A stretch of DNA of 64,000 nucleotides from Styela clava (taxonomy: Eukaryota; Chordata; Ascidiacea; Stolidobranchia; Styelidae), in assembly GCF_964204865.1 (NCBI RefSeq), contig NC_135259.1, forward strand, positions 12,782,974-12,846,973, given 5' to 3'. Position numbers and translations under genes: made by a program. This document shows, piece after piece, positions 26,793 through 37,770 of this stretch. The notes under the pieces are model-generated. The model searched no databases and was not told where the DNA came from. It worked only from the letters and a program-made list of their open reading frames with translations. The first letter of the stretch is position 1. Each line of letters opens with the position of its first letter.

Positions 26793-27250
26793 TTGGGGTC
26801 TCATGTAGTTTCTTACCTAACATACTTCTAGTGGGTGTAACATGACAATTTTTCTACATATCAATCCTAACCCCCACCTGACCACACCATCCAAAAATTA
26901 CGTCACTACGACGTCACAGTGACGTAATAGAGCCCTTCAAACTATGTGAACTGTCATCCAAGACGCGCAGACGAGAACCCGAAATCGAACAGCCATTTCT
27001 CTCGTTTTCTCGTCGCAACGATCCCGATAGGAGAGAGGTCGTTGACGTCAGTCAGTTCTTTATCGTCGGCGCCGATGCTATTTCGGGCGATCGTACAAGT
27101 ATTTGGCAAGCTCTATGACGTGATTTTGACGTCGTAGTGACGTAATTTTTGGATGGCGTAGTCAGGTGAGGGTTAGGATTGGCATGTCAAAAAATTGTTA
27201 TGCTACGCCTACTAGAAGTACGTTAGGTACGAAACTACACGAGACCCAAA
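26793..27250. mobile_element. Palindromic MITE with CRE-like (TGACGTCA) arms
   Basis: Two arms of about 140-150 bp are inverted copies. The left begins TTGGGGTCTCATGTAGTTTC and the right ends GAAACTACACGAGACCC. Both carry ACTTCTAG, CACCTGAC and CATCCAAAAATTACGTCACT. The inner ends hold several TGACGTCA/TGACGTAA words. One-arm relatives occur at 61993-62075 (DDX intron 1) and about 59275-59308. The element ends about 345 bases before the ARPC2 ATG, so it may lie in or next to the promoter. There is no coding content, and the target duplication is unresolved. Confidence 0.7.
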
Positions 27251-27596
27251 AATTGTAACGAACAAACCTAATTCATTGAAATGTGAAAATAAAAATGTTT
27301 TTTTGGTACAATGGCATAAAGTTCTTCATGACATACCAATGAAAATTTAACCAACTAAGGAATCATAGTAACTTCAGAATTCAAAATCGAGAAAACATTT
27401 CACATTGCATTATGTATAAAATTTGCTTGTTAATAAAATTTAGAATGAAACTTTGTTAAGCTATGCTTCCTCAGCTACCACGCTCCTATGCCATTAGGAT
27501 ATCAGTATTGTGTGTTGATGGTTTTTGTTATGTATTAACAATAACTTTGTCATTTGGTTTAGTAATTTAGTAGAATTTGCTCAACATTTCTCCAAG

Positions 27597-30500
27597 ATGA
27601 TTTTGCTTGAAACACAGAATCGAATAATATCGGATACTTTGACATATAAATTTGAATGTGCAGTAGCAGGGTAAGCTTATTTTTTAAGTTAAATTATTTG
27701 TTATTTTTGAAGTTTCAGTGTTACATTTTTATTATTATTTTTAAAGGTCTAAACCAGAATCAATTGATTCAACAATTGCCGATTTTGATGGAGTGTTATA
27801 TCATATCTCGAATCCAAATGGCGATAAATCAAAAGTCATGGTCAGCATTTCTTTGAAATTTTACAAGGATTTGGAAAACCATGGAGCAAAAGAGGTACAT
27901 TACTTTGCAGTGAAAGAAATAAACCTTTTTGAGAGTGTGGTGAATAGTTTGGGACCTTTGTGAACAAGACTTGTTATATTTTATGAATTGAATTATGTTC
28001 GTTTCACATTTGGTTGTTTATATAATATTGATTACTAAGTTATTAAATACAGTAAATAAAATTATTCTATTTCAGCTTCTAGACAGAGTCTACGGATGTT
28101 ATCTGACTTCACCTGAGTCTGGACACAGTGTCTCACTGCTCTATGATCTTTCGAACATTCCTAAGGATCACGCCAAAATTGTTGCAGATGTACGTTATTT
28201 CAATTCAAATTTTTTTTTCAATTTTCAGATGTAGAATTTACATTGGTACCAGAACAATTGACATTCCCAGTACTTGTTTTTCTAGGCTGCAAGTTTGAAA
28301 AGGAATTGTTTTGCATCTGTGTTTGAAGAATATTTTGAAGCACAGGTACAAGGGAAACAAGTGAAAAGAGCTGTCGTCAACTACAGAGATGATGAGACGA
28401 TGTACGTTTTGAGAAATAATACTCGAATTATACTTTAAGTCTAATTTTTGAAAATACGCCAAACTAGATATTATGGGATATAGTATTTATGTTAGAAGAC
28501 TCATAATACAGTATAAATACGATTTATTTATGTTTGCTTGTATTTTATTCAGGTATGTGGAAGCTAAGAAAGATCGTGTTACAGTGATATTCAGCACTGT
28601 TTTTAAAGATGATTCTGATATCATCTTTGGAAAAGTATTTATGCAGGTAATTAAATTAACATATGAACCTAAGTATAGGTAGGCCATATTATGTAGAATT
28701 ATATCTTTGGCCATTAGAAAATAATAAAAGCCCCATCATTTGCTGCTTGTTAGGAGCCGTCTTCACAGAGAGAAATTGTGACAAAAACACCACATAGCAT
28801 ATTAGCTATTTACGAGTTTATCCACACTTTTTAAGTAAATATTGAAGCAGGAAGATATTTGAGCGCTCCAGAAGTATGTGTACCAATATGTAGGTAACTA
28901 ATTTTATTCGCCTACATCAAGTTGTATAAAGGGACTGAAAACTATGGGCAGGGGGTATATTCGTTAAACAGACAGTCCCTGAAATCGTAATAGAACTAAA
29001 ATAAGGAAAATCAGAATAAAACTATGGCCTGACCCTAACCTGGTACACACACTATGGGAGTGCCGATGTTTGACCAAGTATATTTGGATACATGTTCCTG
29101 AATTGTACTAGGAATCAGTCAGGGATTTGTATTACTTAAACATGATATGCAGGCTGTATGAAATATTGTAATAGGAATTCAAGGAAGGCCGCCGAGCAAG
29201 TGCCAGTGCACCCCAGGTTCTTTTCACTCATAAAGAACCTCCACTGGAATTGAAGGGACAGGATGCTGCAGTTGGTGATAACATTGGATACATTACTTTT
29301 GGTAAGATTTTGTTTCCTTCTGCTAAAATCTACTAATTCCAATTGTAGTTAAGTTCCAATAATTAAAACTAAATCAGATATTGTATTATGTAACCCACTA
29401 CACAGGAAATTTATTTGATCATTACAATTATAACATAAAGCCATTTACCCCTCAACATGGCTGATCAGCTTCTATATCAATGCCCAAATTTTTCTAGGAC
29501 TAGGACACTGCTAAGCATTCTTTTCATCCTTATTTTTAAAGTTTAAAGAGGCTGTCTGAGTGTCAACTGTCATTATGGATACATAAGTCTACAATCGCAA
29601 TTCTTTTTCTACATTTGCTGAAATCAAATATTGTGTAGCTGCTATGTATGTTTTATTTGTATTTCTAGTTCTGAATACTCGACACACCAACCCTGCTAAT
29701 CGTGACAATACAATTGATCTCATCCACACATTCCGAAACTACTTGCATTATCACATCAAGTGCAGCAAGGCTTACATTCACACAAGAATGCGAGCAAAGA
29801 CTTCGGATTTCCTTAAAGTTCTCAACCGTGCCAGGCCTGACCAAGCAGTAAAAGAGAAGAAAACAATGTCGTAAGTTAAGAGTGTATCTAGAAATGGGGT
29901 GATTCTATTACCGGTTTATTTTATTTTGTTGATTTTGCTTACATCAAGATTTAATCAGTATTAATATACCATAATCGCATTTTAATTTTTTTTTTTAGTA
30001 ACAAAATTTATGCAGTTTTGTGATTAATGAAAAATTTTTTTATATTATTTTGAGATTTTTATTTGCTTCTTTGTTTTTATTGTTGAATTGTTTTTAGTAG
30101 CAAATTTAATCATAAATGCTGATTGCAGGCTTTTTTTTTTTAATTGTGATTTTATCCCTAATTTTTGTTTTGCATGAACAGAGGAAGAAGTTTTTAATGT
30201 CAACGAAATGCACTATTTTCATTGTTTGAAAGGTTTGTATTTGCACTTTTTTTCTGGAATTATTTTGCTGCTTAAAAAATCCTAATGATTACATAACCAA
30301 GAAATTTTTAAGTTGATTTTGTTTTCCACATGTTGGAGTTGTAAACATTATGCTTCTGGGATAATCGGACTGTGAAGTCAAAGTTCAAAAAGTGACTCAG
30401 AATTCGATTTCCGGCTCGGGACTACCGTATAAAATTTTACCTACAATAACTTTGCTGTTTGCTACCTTTTTTATTTCATTCCGAAATCTTGACTGAGGAC

Positions 30501-30922
30501 TCTTAGCATTCAGAAATCTATAGTTGGATAGTGTCTGTGGGCAGTGAAATACATTTAGATTTCTGGTTTCAAAACCAGGAAAAAGCACATAAAACTATCG
30601 AATGAATAGGGTGGCCATTTCCTGGGAAAAGTTGGACTAGCAATTACAAAATAATTGATAAGCCAAACTACCTTAAAAATTAACACCCCTTTAAAAATAT
30701 GAACTGAGTTTCCTGTTTTCATATTCATTAATACATGTACGCACGCGTTGAAATGTTTTGGTTATAATCAGCAATCTCATTTCATGAAAGTATCAAGATT
30801 TTGAAGGATGCATATTGTAACAAATTTAAGAAAAGATTACCAATTCCTACTGTTGCGAAAAAAAGTATATTTGTCATTAATTGCTTCTTTTCATATTTAG
30901 GGGCAAGACATTCAACCGTTGA
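27597..30922 (+). CDS. ARPC2: Actin-related protein 2/3 complex subunit 2 (p34-Arc)
   Basis: Structural core subunit of the Arp2/3 complex, which nucleates branched actin filaments; with ARPC4 it contacts the mother filament. Eight exons: 27597-27670, 27747-27894, 28076-28189, 28286-28401, 28553-28646, 29175-29301, 29669-29870, 30901-30922. They join in frame to 298 aa, against 300 in human. Family hallmarks in order: start [11 protein letters not shown], then [97 protein letters not shown], and [20 protein letters not shown], ending GKTFNR. The last exon encodes only seven residues and sits about 1 kb beyond exon 7. A family-A MITE lies in intron 5 and another in the 3' UTR. It converges tail to tail with the PLAC8-family gene. 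Confidence 0.97.
28862..29064. mobile_element. MITE, family A, in ARPC2 intron 5
   Basis: A 203-bp copy in opposite orientation to the one at 10194: it starts GCGCTCCAGAAGTATGTG and ends GGTACACACACTATGGGAGTGCC. The body contains TATATTCGTTAAACAGACAG and ACCCTAACCTGGTACACA, matching the reverse of other copies. Confidence 0.8.
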
Positions 30923-31161
30923 TGTGTAATGATTAAACTACATTTTATACATATCTACATATTACCCAAGATTCCAAGAAGAATAATCAACATCTTTAAA
31001 ATCTAATAATTATAATCTAATCAGTGTAATATTGATTGAAGATTTTTCCAATAATGAATCGAACATTTCGTGGCTATGCCTGGAATGCTTCAACATCAAA
31101 ATGAATAACTGCAGATTATTTTATTCCATTATGATGATCCTTATATATAGGGAAAAGTTTG

Positions 31162-31266
31162 GGTACTCCCGAAATATGGTACCAAGATGGCGCACAGCCT
31201 GAAATATGTGTACCAGGTTAGGGTTCAGGTTGTGCGTCATCTTGGTACACATACTTCCGGAGCGCC
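31162..31266. mobile_element. Short MITE, family A, in the ARPC2 3' UTR
   Basis: A 105-bp internally deleted copy, GGTACTCCCGAAATATGG to ATACTTCCGGAGCGCC, almost all of it inverted repeat. It lies between the ARPC2 stop (30922) and the candidate poly(A) signal at 31602, so the mature mRNA may carry a hairpin here. Confidence 0.75.
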
Positions 31267-31601
31267 AAGGTTTGTACTACATAGCTAGCTATGCCAACAT
31301 AGTTTAACTTCCGATGTAAAAAATAACAATACATTTAGCATAAAAACAGTATGGCTGTCTACTACAGGGTAGTTGCATAGGTTTATTGCTATATATTGGA
31401 AGTTTACGTTGGAGTCTTCTTCGATTTATCATTTATTTTATATTGTATTGATCATGCGCTAATTCTGCTGCTTATGATTGTCTTTTGCCCACTAGCACAG
31501 ATAATTTAATGTGATTGTTTGGGAATTGTTGAGGAAATTTATTATTTCGTAATGAGCTTATATATCCTGCACTGCATTTAATATTATTGTGTGGGAAACT
31601 G

Positions 31602-31607
31602 AATAAA
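31602..31607 (+). terminator. Candidate ARPC2 poly(A) signal AATAAA
   Basis: AATAAA about 680 bases after the ARPC2 stop, in GAATAAAACATAAC. A minus-strand AATAAA lies only 20 bases further right, so the two convergent transcripts probably end within tens of bases of one another or overlap. Confidence 0.45.
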
Positions 31608-31626
31608 ACATAACAATACTGAAAGT

Positions 31627-31632
31627 TTTATT
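31627..31632 (-). terminator. Candidate PLAC8-family gene poly(A) signal
   Basis: AATAAA on the minus strand (TTTATT on the plus strand), 73 bases past the PLAC8-family stop at 31705. A second TTTATT lies nearer the stop at about 31672-31677. Confidence 0.4.
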
Positions 31633-31704
31633 CGCAAATATATTCCAAAAACAAACAAATTTACATTTTTTTTTATTTCATGTAGAAACTTTGTAGTTCA
31701 GGTG

Positions 31705-34700
31705 TCAGTCCCGTGAAATTGATTGTCCCTCGTTGATAGCTTGTTTAACCCAAGACTCCTCTCGTTGCCTTTCATTTAATTCCTGGAAATAGTCGATGTA
31801 TATTAAGAAGCAAACAACTGCAGGGTTTCGCCCAGCTTTGGGGCTATTAGTTATAGCAAGTATGCGTACAATTGAAATTCATGTAACTCGATAACTTGCA
31901 AGCAACGTTTTTTTTATAATCATCTGTCATTTTAAGAAACTCGTAATTTACGCTCCACTTCAGCCCTTCCATAGAGGTAGATAGTAGTTGAAACTAATTA
32001 AGTTATTAAACTTAGTCATTTTTATTTTTTAAAAGGATACCCCAACACTCTCTTGTGCCCGAGTTACTAATTACTACAAGCATTGAAATGACTAATTTAT
32101 TTTTTTTTGGCGGGCAACGTTTGCGTTTTAGATAAATAGAATAAAAAGATGAAAGATGCTTCCAGATAAATATGTACAGTCCCACTTACATTACGCAGTT
32201 GCGCAATCAATAGGCACGGCACAATGCATCCCAAACAGTTATCGTCTGAAACGAGTCCTGGTATGGTATTATTTTGCCTATAGATTGTCTTTGCTTTGCC
32301 AACAGAATGACTCGACCCGTACCACAATGGCGAAAGAAGGCATAGCAGTGTGTGTCTGGATTTTTCTCCCAAGCCTGGAAGAAGTGGAAAATATTTAAAA
32401 TAGAGAACTTCTGACTAACAGTAACATCTTTACCACACTTCCCTGTTTTAATTTAAAGTGCGACTCTACTCTTATCCCTCATCAAAGCAAATAATTGAGA
32501 TTAAAGTAGTAGCACACATAAAAAACAGCAATGTAACGGAGATAGAAAGACTAGGAAAGCGACCAAAATCTTATCTGAGATTGAAATGTAAATTTATTAT
32601 CACGCAGACGAAGTCAACATTTTTATAAACATAATCTGATAAAGAAAATTGCTTTAACTTTTAACAGTGATTTAACATCGTTTTGTGCGGGTCGGTGTGC
32701 ATGACTGATAAAGATCATCTAGCTAGGGCCTAGGCACCCGACCCTTTTGTGTATGTGCTCACCATGGCATATTATACTACCGTAGAGAAAGGCAAATAAG
32801 AGTAAATATATAAAATATAAAAAGGAAACGAATAAATGAGTTGGCAATTTTGAGTTATTATGGAGACAATTTAAGATTTTGAGAGGTCATGTATTGTTTG
32901 AAACTGGTCCTGAAAAATTATAACAATCATAAAGAGTTTGGTTTCATTATTTAATTGAATAATTCATTGGACACAGACTGAAAAACAAAAAATAAGGACA
33001 AGTAAGTATTATCATCACGGATTCAATATGCCCTCACTTCTAGCAATAGATTAATTCATTTCGCCTATATATGACAATTTGTACCAACGAGTCTTAAACG
33101 GGTTCAAAGCTCTAATTCGTCACGAGGCAGTCGTTTACTCTTCGTGGGGATTGCGGGTTCGAATCATGTTGTGGCGATTGTCGATTTTGTCTTGGGGCAG
33201 TGCTCGTCAACCGGGTTTGTAGTACACCCCAGGGTGTACCAAAAAGTCCGAAGGGTGTACCACATCGATAGGGTGTACCGAATGTTGTAGGCCGTAGGGT
33301 ACACACTAACACATGATATGCTAATTTAATACTCTATGTCTCTATGGTAAAGGCAATGCTATGTACGCGTAATAACTATCTAACTAACACTAACCTATAC
33401 GTGTTTATCTATGCATAACATATGTCTGGCATTTCTGATATCTTCGCCAGTGTGTTTACTGCGGCTAGCTTTTAAATGAGTTTATAAGCAGACTTTTAGT
33501 ATTTCATTCAGGCTGAAGTATGTTTCGTGAATTTGGCGTGATTGTTTTGGGCCATCTACATCCGAAGGTCGGTTCTTTTCATCGCGCATGTATCAAGTCT
33601 TGCGCTCTGGTGGAAATCGATGTTTGTTTAAGTTGTTTTTTTCATCGCGAAACTGCGCGTTCTGTACGACAAACTCGAGAGCTACTGTGCGATCATCGGC
33701 GACAAGACGGAATTATTTGGCAGCCCAAATTTCCAAATTATCTCTCATTTTGATTATTATCTCGTGTCGCCTTTGATCGTCCTTATCGTCAGCATATAAT
33801 AAAAAGTGAACAATTTCTTTGCTACTGGTTTCGGGGTTCGTTGTATTATTCTGTCGTGTCTATGTTATTTAACGTTAAATAAAATAAAACTCATGAAATG
33901 TCATCTCTGCGAATCGGTTAAAAATTCTGATAAAATTGACTTAATGCCATTTCTCCATATTCAAATTAATATATCCGTTCGTATTCGAAGTTGTATTGAT
34001 GCTTCGAAATTTATAAAACGGCCTACTGAAAAGTTGTTGAAATTCACGTGACATTGGCGAACATTATGCTCATTTAGGAATTGAAACAACATCATAGCCA
34101 CTGAAACATATAAATATAAAACATTATAACGCAAATATAAAACTCTATTTTAACGTCTCTGTCTGTTAGCGAAAAGTGTGTGCAGATTCTTGTGTGTTCG
34201 TAAGAAAATCGCAAGTGCGTTGTGCTGTACAAGCGTTTGATTCAGCAACGTACCATGTCCAGGCCACGTCTTACCAGACATAAGTAAACTGCAAATATAA
34301 CACTCGATTTGGACGTCTTGGCTGATGTTCAAGTTTGGTAAAAACGTTTGCGGCCCGCAATGAATTTCCCCCTGTGAAAGTGGCCCGCGACACTGAAAAG
34401 GTGGGTTGAGTCTGATGCAGATACTCTAATGCAGTGGTTCTCAACCGAGCAGCTTTGAATTATTCCAACAATTCACTTTTGAGTTGACTGAATTATGCCA
34501 GCAACGCTTTTTCTTTATCGTTCATATTCACACTGTATGTATTCGCTGGACGAGTTCGCTACGGCCTACCTAAATCGAAGCGAGAAGGGCATGTTTTCGC
34601 CCGTTTCGCCTTTTACGTCCACAACGCATTTAAAAACGGCAACGAAGGGAGCGTAATATGATACTGGATGATACTATTGCCATCTGTTATATGTGTTGAC

Positions 34701-36656
34701 TTGAGACATAATCTCAAGTTTTATGGCTCATTTATCAAGTTTTCAATAAATATTTAAGCATGTCGAAGCGAAAGTATACCTCCTAATACATTCGCCCGGT
34801 GTTTGCAACAGTGCAGTGGAGGCAATAATTAAACCAGATCTCGCGATTTTGCATGCAATTAATACATTGTTATCGCACATAATTAATATGTTGAAACTTT
34901 GCACGACAGTCTAATAATTGATATAGTACCATAAAAGACTTCCATACCGCGTTTCTTGTGGCATTGTTCTCCGTCTCCAAAAAGAGAGTTTTGTTGGTGG
35001 TATGCGACCGGAGTAAAAAACACAAAAATGGTACGTTGTCAGTAAAAGGTTGAGAACCACTGCTTTAATAAAAGGGGCACTGAAAACAAGGTTATTACCT
35101 CGCTTTGCACAAATGCCTGATGGAATCCAAGAGCAACGTTCATATTAACTAAATAATAAACCATTGCGTCGAAATAAACATATATATAACATCTAAACAA
35201 TGAGTTTTTTACGTATTAAAAATGTAGGATGGGCGGGGTGTACCAGATTTGGAGAAAGTGTAAAAAGGGTGTACCATTAAAAAAAGGTTGACGAGCACTG
35301 TCTTAAGGTAATTAGCGTAACGTCTGACCGGCCATGGCGGATAGGACCAGTGGCCATATGGTTACATTAGAACAGGGCCGTCCATCCCGTGTCTATTATT
35401 CGAGTGATGCAGTACGCAAAGATGTGATACATACGATTTGTTTATTTTCCTGAAATGCGCTCCGCCAGCCCTTTCAAACGAGCCATAAGTGCCATTTGAA
35501 TCGAAGCCAACTGGGAGGAGATATCAATACATAAAGGTGCCATAGTCGCTACGTACATACATAAAAACAATACATACACACATGCAAGCAAGCTACTTCG
35601 TGGCAGAAATAATCGCAATACAATCGAAGCCATTCTCAACTTGAGAATTCGTTAAGGAATGTATTCTTCGAGTTGCCAATGTTTTATGTCTGGAAATAAA
35701 AGAGGCTTTCGCAAAAATAGACAGGCGTTTCTCGTCGTGTTCGGAAGAACTTCGGAATTCTATAGCAGAAACTTTGATTGCAAATACGGAAAAGTTTTCA
35801 TCATATTCATTGGCGCTTGGCAAAGGATCTGACATCAAGTTTACTGCTAATCATGCGGGGAGTTGATGATGAATTTGAAATTACCGAAGAGCTCTCAGCC
35901 ATTGTCCCAGTTAAGGGCACGACTACGGGCATTTGTTGGGAGCTGCGATGAAAATGATCAAGCGTCTTGGCTTGTCTTTGGCGAATCTTTCTGGAATCAC
36001 CACTGAGGGCGCCCCGTCAATGGTTGGGAAACAACAGTTTTATTGTTCTAATTCTAATAAAAGTTTGACGCTAGGGTATTGTTCGTTTTTTCATTAATCT
36101 GAAGCCAGTATGGGAAAACTAAAACATAACTAGACTACCATGTTTAGTGGCCCGCGCACTGATTAGTAAACTAAATGTTGCCTATCGGCCAAAAAGGTTG
36201 GACGATCCTGCATTAGAAGTTTCAAGCGTCTGTATTGGGAACCGACGCCGGAGAACAAACTGAGTGGACCAGGTTATGAAAATCGAAAACAGTACGTCAG
36301 AAACACTAGTTCTTGAACATGTATCCCGTCTCTGCTATACTGTTTAGCGTTAATTATTATGCAGATACTGTTAAATTTTTGAGGCAAATAAAAGACATAC
36401 ATAAACATCGTTTCGTGGCATGCAACACGTCGTAAATTTAGTACGTACCTATTTCTTCAGCATTTTCACCATGGGCAATGCAAGGAGTAACAAACGATTT
36501 CAAACAAACAGTCGGGTTGTAAAGGCAATCCACACATCTGAAAGTAAAGTTTCCTTCTCTTTGAATAACAAGTAAATCTTGGGTATCACTGCGGATTATT
36601 GCTCTTTTTTCAGCTTCCACTTCGGCCCTATGGACCACTTTTCCTTGCCTTTGCAT
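31705..36656 (-). CDS. PLAC8-family cysteine-rich protein
   Basis: Small Cys-rich protein of the PLAC8/cornifelin/FCR family. Members include membrane-associated organ-size and metal-transport proteins in plants and PLAC8/ponzr in animals; the role here is unknown. Three exons, 36449-36656, 32190-32374 and 31705-31782, join in frame to 156 aa. Support: exon 1 carries FRCVDCLYNPTVCLKSF then TPCIAHGENAEEIG. Exon 2 continues with the family's second Cys block, IPGLVSDDNCLGCIVPCLLIAQLRN. Exon 3 completes ELNERQREESW and ends SISRD. The family core CxPC and the xAQLRxELN tail are recognisable, though the Cys pattern is sparser than in vertebrate PLAC8. Donor GTACGT follows exon 1. Intron 1 is 4.07 kb and is almost filled with hAT elements. 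The start is the only upstream Met in frame. Confidence 0.7.
33198..35300. mobile_element. hAT-type element, host of a nested hAT
   Basis: Inverted ends CAGTGCTCGTCAACC at 33198 and GGTTGACGAGCACTG ending 35300. Flanks TCTTGGGG and TCTTAAGG agree at 6 of 8 positions, in keeping with an old 8-bp duplication. Subterminal GGGTGTACC words recur on both sides. It contains a second hAT at 34432-35062. No transposase was recognised. It lies in intron 1 of the PLAC8-family gene. Confidence 0.8.
34432..35062. mobile_element. hAT-type element nested in a larger hAT
   Basis: Ends CAGTGGTTCTCAACC and GGTTGAGAACCACTG, 631 bp. Flanks CTCTAATG and CTTTAATA agree at 6 of 8 positions. Being inside 33198-35300, it is the younger insertion. 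No coding frame of note. Confidence 0.8.
35373..36210 (+). mobile_element. hAT element with fossil transposase and perfect 8-bp duplication
   Basis: An 838-bp element between identical 8-bp copies of CATTAGAA (35365-35372 and 36211-36218). The ends CAGGGCCGTCCATCCC and AAGGTTGGACGATCCTG are imperfect inverted repeats. Between about 35700 and 36035 on the plus strand a decayed transposase is legible across frames: YSLALGKGSDI, then RGVDDEFEITEELSAIVPVK, then LGLSLANLSGITTEGAPSM. These match the conserved core of hAT transposases of the GTF2IRD2/ZBED-related type. Stops and frame changes make it a pseudogene, and the 5' and 3' transposase regions are missing. Confidence 0.85.
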
Positions 36657-37770
36657 TATGTGTAATTAACACTAAAAACCCCGTTTAAAGAATTTGTTCG
36701 CAGCAGATCTCGTTTGAGAGATTAGGGTTTTTGACGTCATAATGGTTTAGCCTAAATTAATCTATTAGGTAACAAACAGTTTTTTTCAGACCTTTGACCC
36801 CAAAGCCAATCTCATCATTTTAACCCGGCGAGGAAGGCGCACTACGGCCTCTCGTCCGGTTACCAGTCCAAGTCGAATATGGGATTAGTTGGCCAGTTAT
36901 TTGTTTCAGACCCATAATTTTGATGGTATAGGAAGTCGTAACCGACCAGTGTTTACGAACCCACGCAGGGTAAACAGAGGTGCGATCAGCGTATTCCTTA
37001 CGTTTAGCACCATGCGTCACCCGCCGCTCCCGAAATGTGCCAAGATAACTTCATTGTAACACAATACTAAAGATCAATGCAATGTTTATCGAATTGTGCA
37101 ATAATGTCCCCTACTCCACAATGTCCCATTTTCAAGAGAATTTGGTCAAAGCGCTCGCTAACTCAGCAGAAGTAAAGGAGACTTATCTCCGAGCAATGTT
37201 GCGGTGATTCACAGAAGCCACACATGATTGTGGCGGTGCATTATGTGCCAGTAGATGACGATTAACGCGAAATGTGATTCAATCAAGACGACTAACGAGC
37301 GGTACTAAGCTAGAAAATGTATAATCAATATAGTCAAAAAAAATTTTAGCTGCAACTCCCGAGTGCAAAACAAGACCCAGACTGAAGCTCTGTGAAAATC
37401 AACACCATTATTTCCCACAAATTGTGTCACAATGAATGCACACTTCTACTGCACAATATATATTTGTAATTTGTCAGATACAATATAATACATAAATTAA
37501 GTTAAAAATAGCGACTGATTGGAAATTTCTTAAAAGGCAAATCTGAACTCTTAATAATGGGCACATAAGTCAATGTTAGAAATTCTCATAAAATAAATAT
37601 AATGTGTACAAAAAAATTAGTTCCGATTCTGAACATGCCATGTTACCGCTCGAAAACCACAGAATGTTGTTGAATGCTTGATTGTTTCATTACATCACAG
37701 GCAATAAGCGATCAGTGTTTTCGAAACTCTCACTATTTTAATTGTACCAGGAGTAGCAAATCAGTGTTGT
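36657..37770. other. Intergenic, with a tRNA-derived SINE-like block
   Basis: The PLAC8-family promoter should lie just right of 36657. About 36825-37030, read on the minus strand, resembles a tRNA-derived SINE: a TGGTGCTAAACG stretch like an A box, GTGGGTTCGTAAAC like a B box, then a body whose plus-strand words (CCTCTCGTCCGGTTACCAG, TCCAAGTCGAATATGG) recur in altered form near 59028-59085. The remainder shows no exon. This is the 3' flank of CHMP6. Confidence 0.4.
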
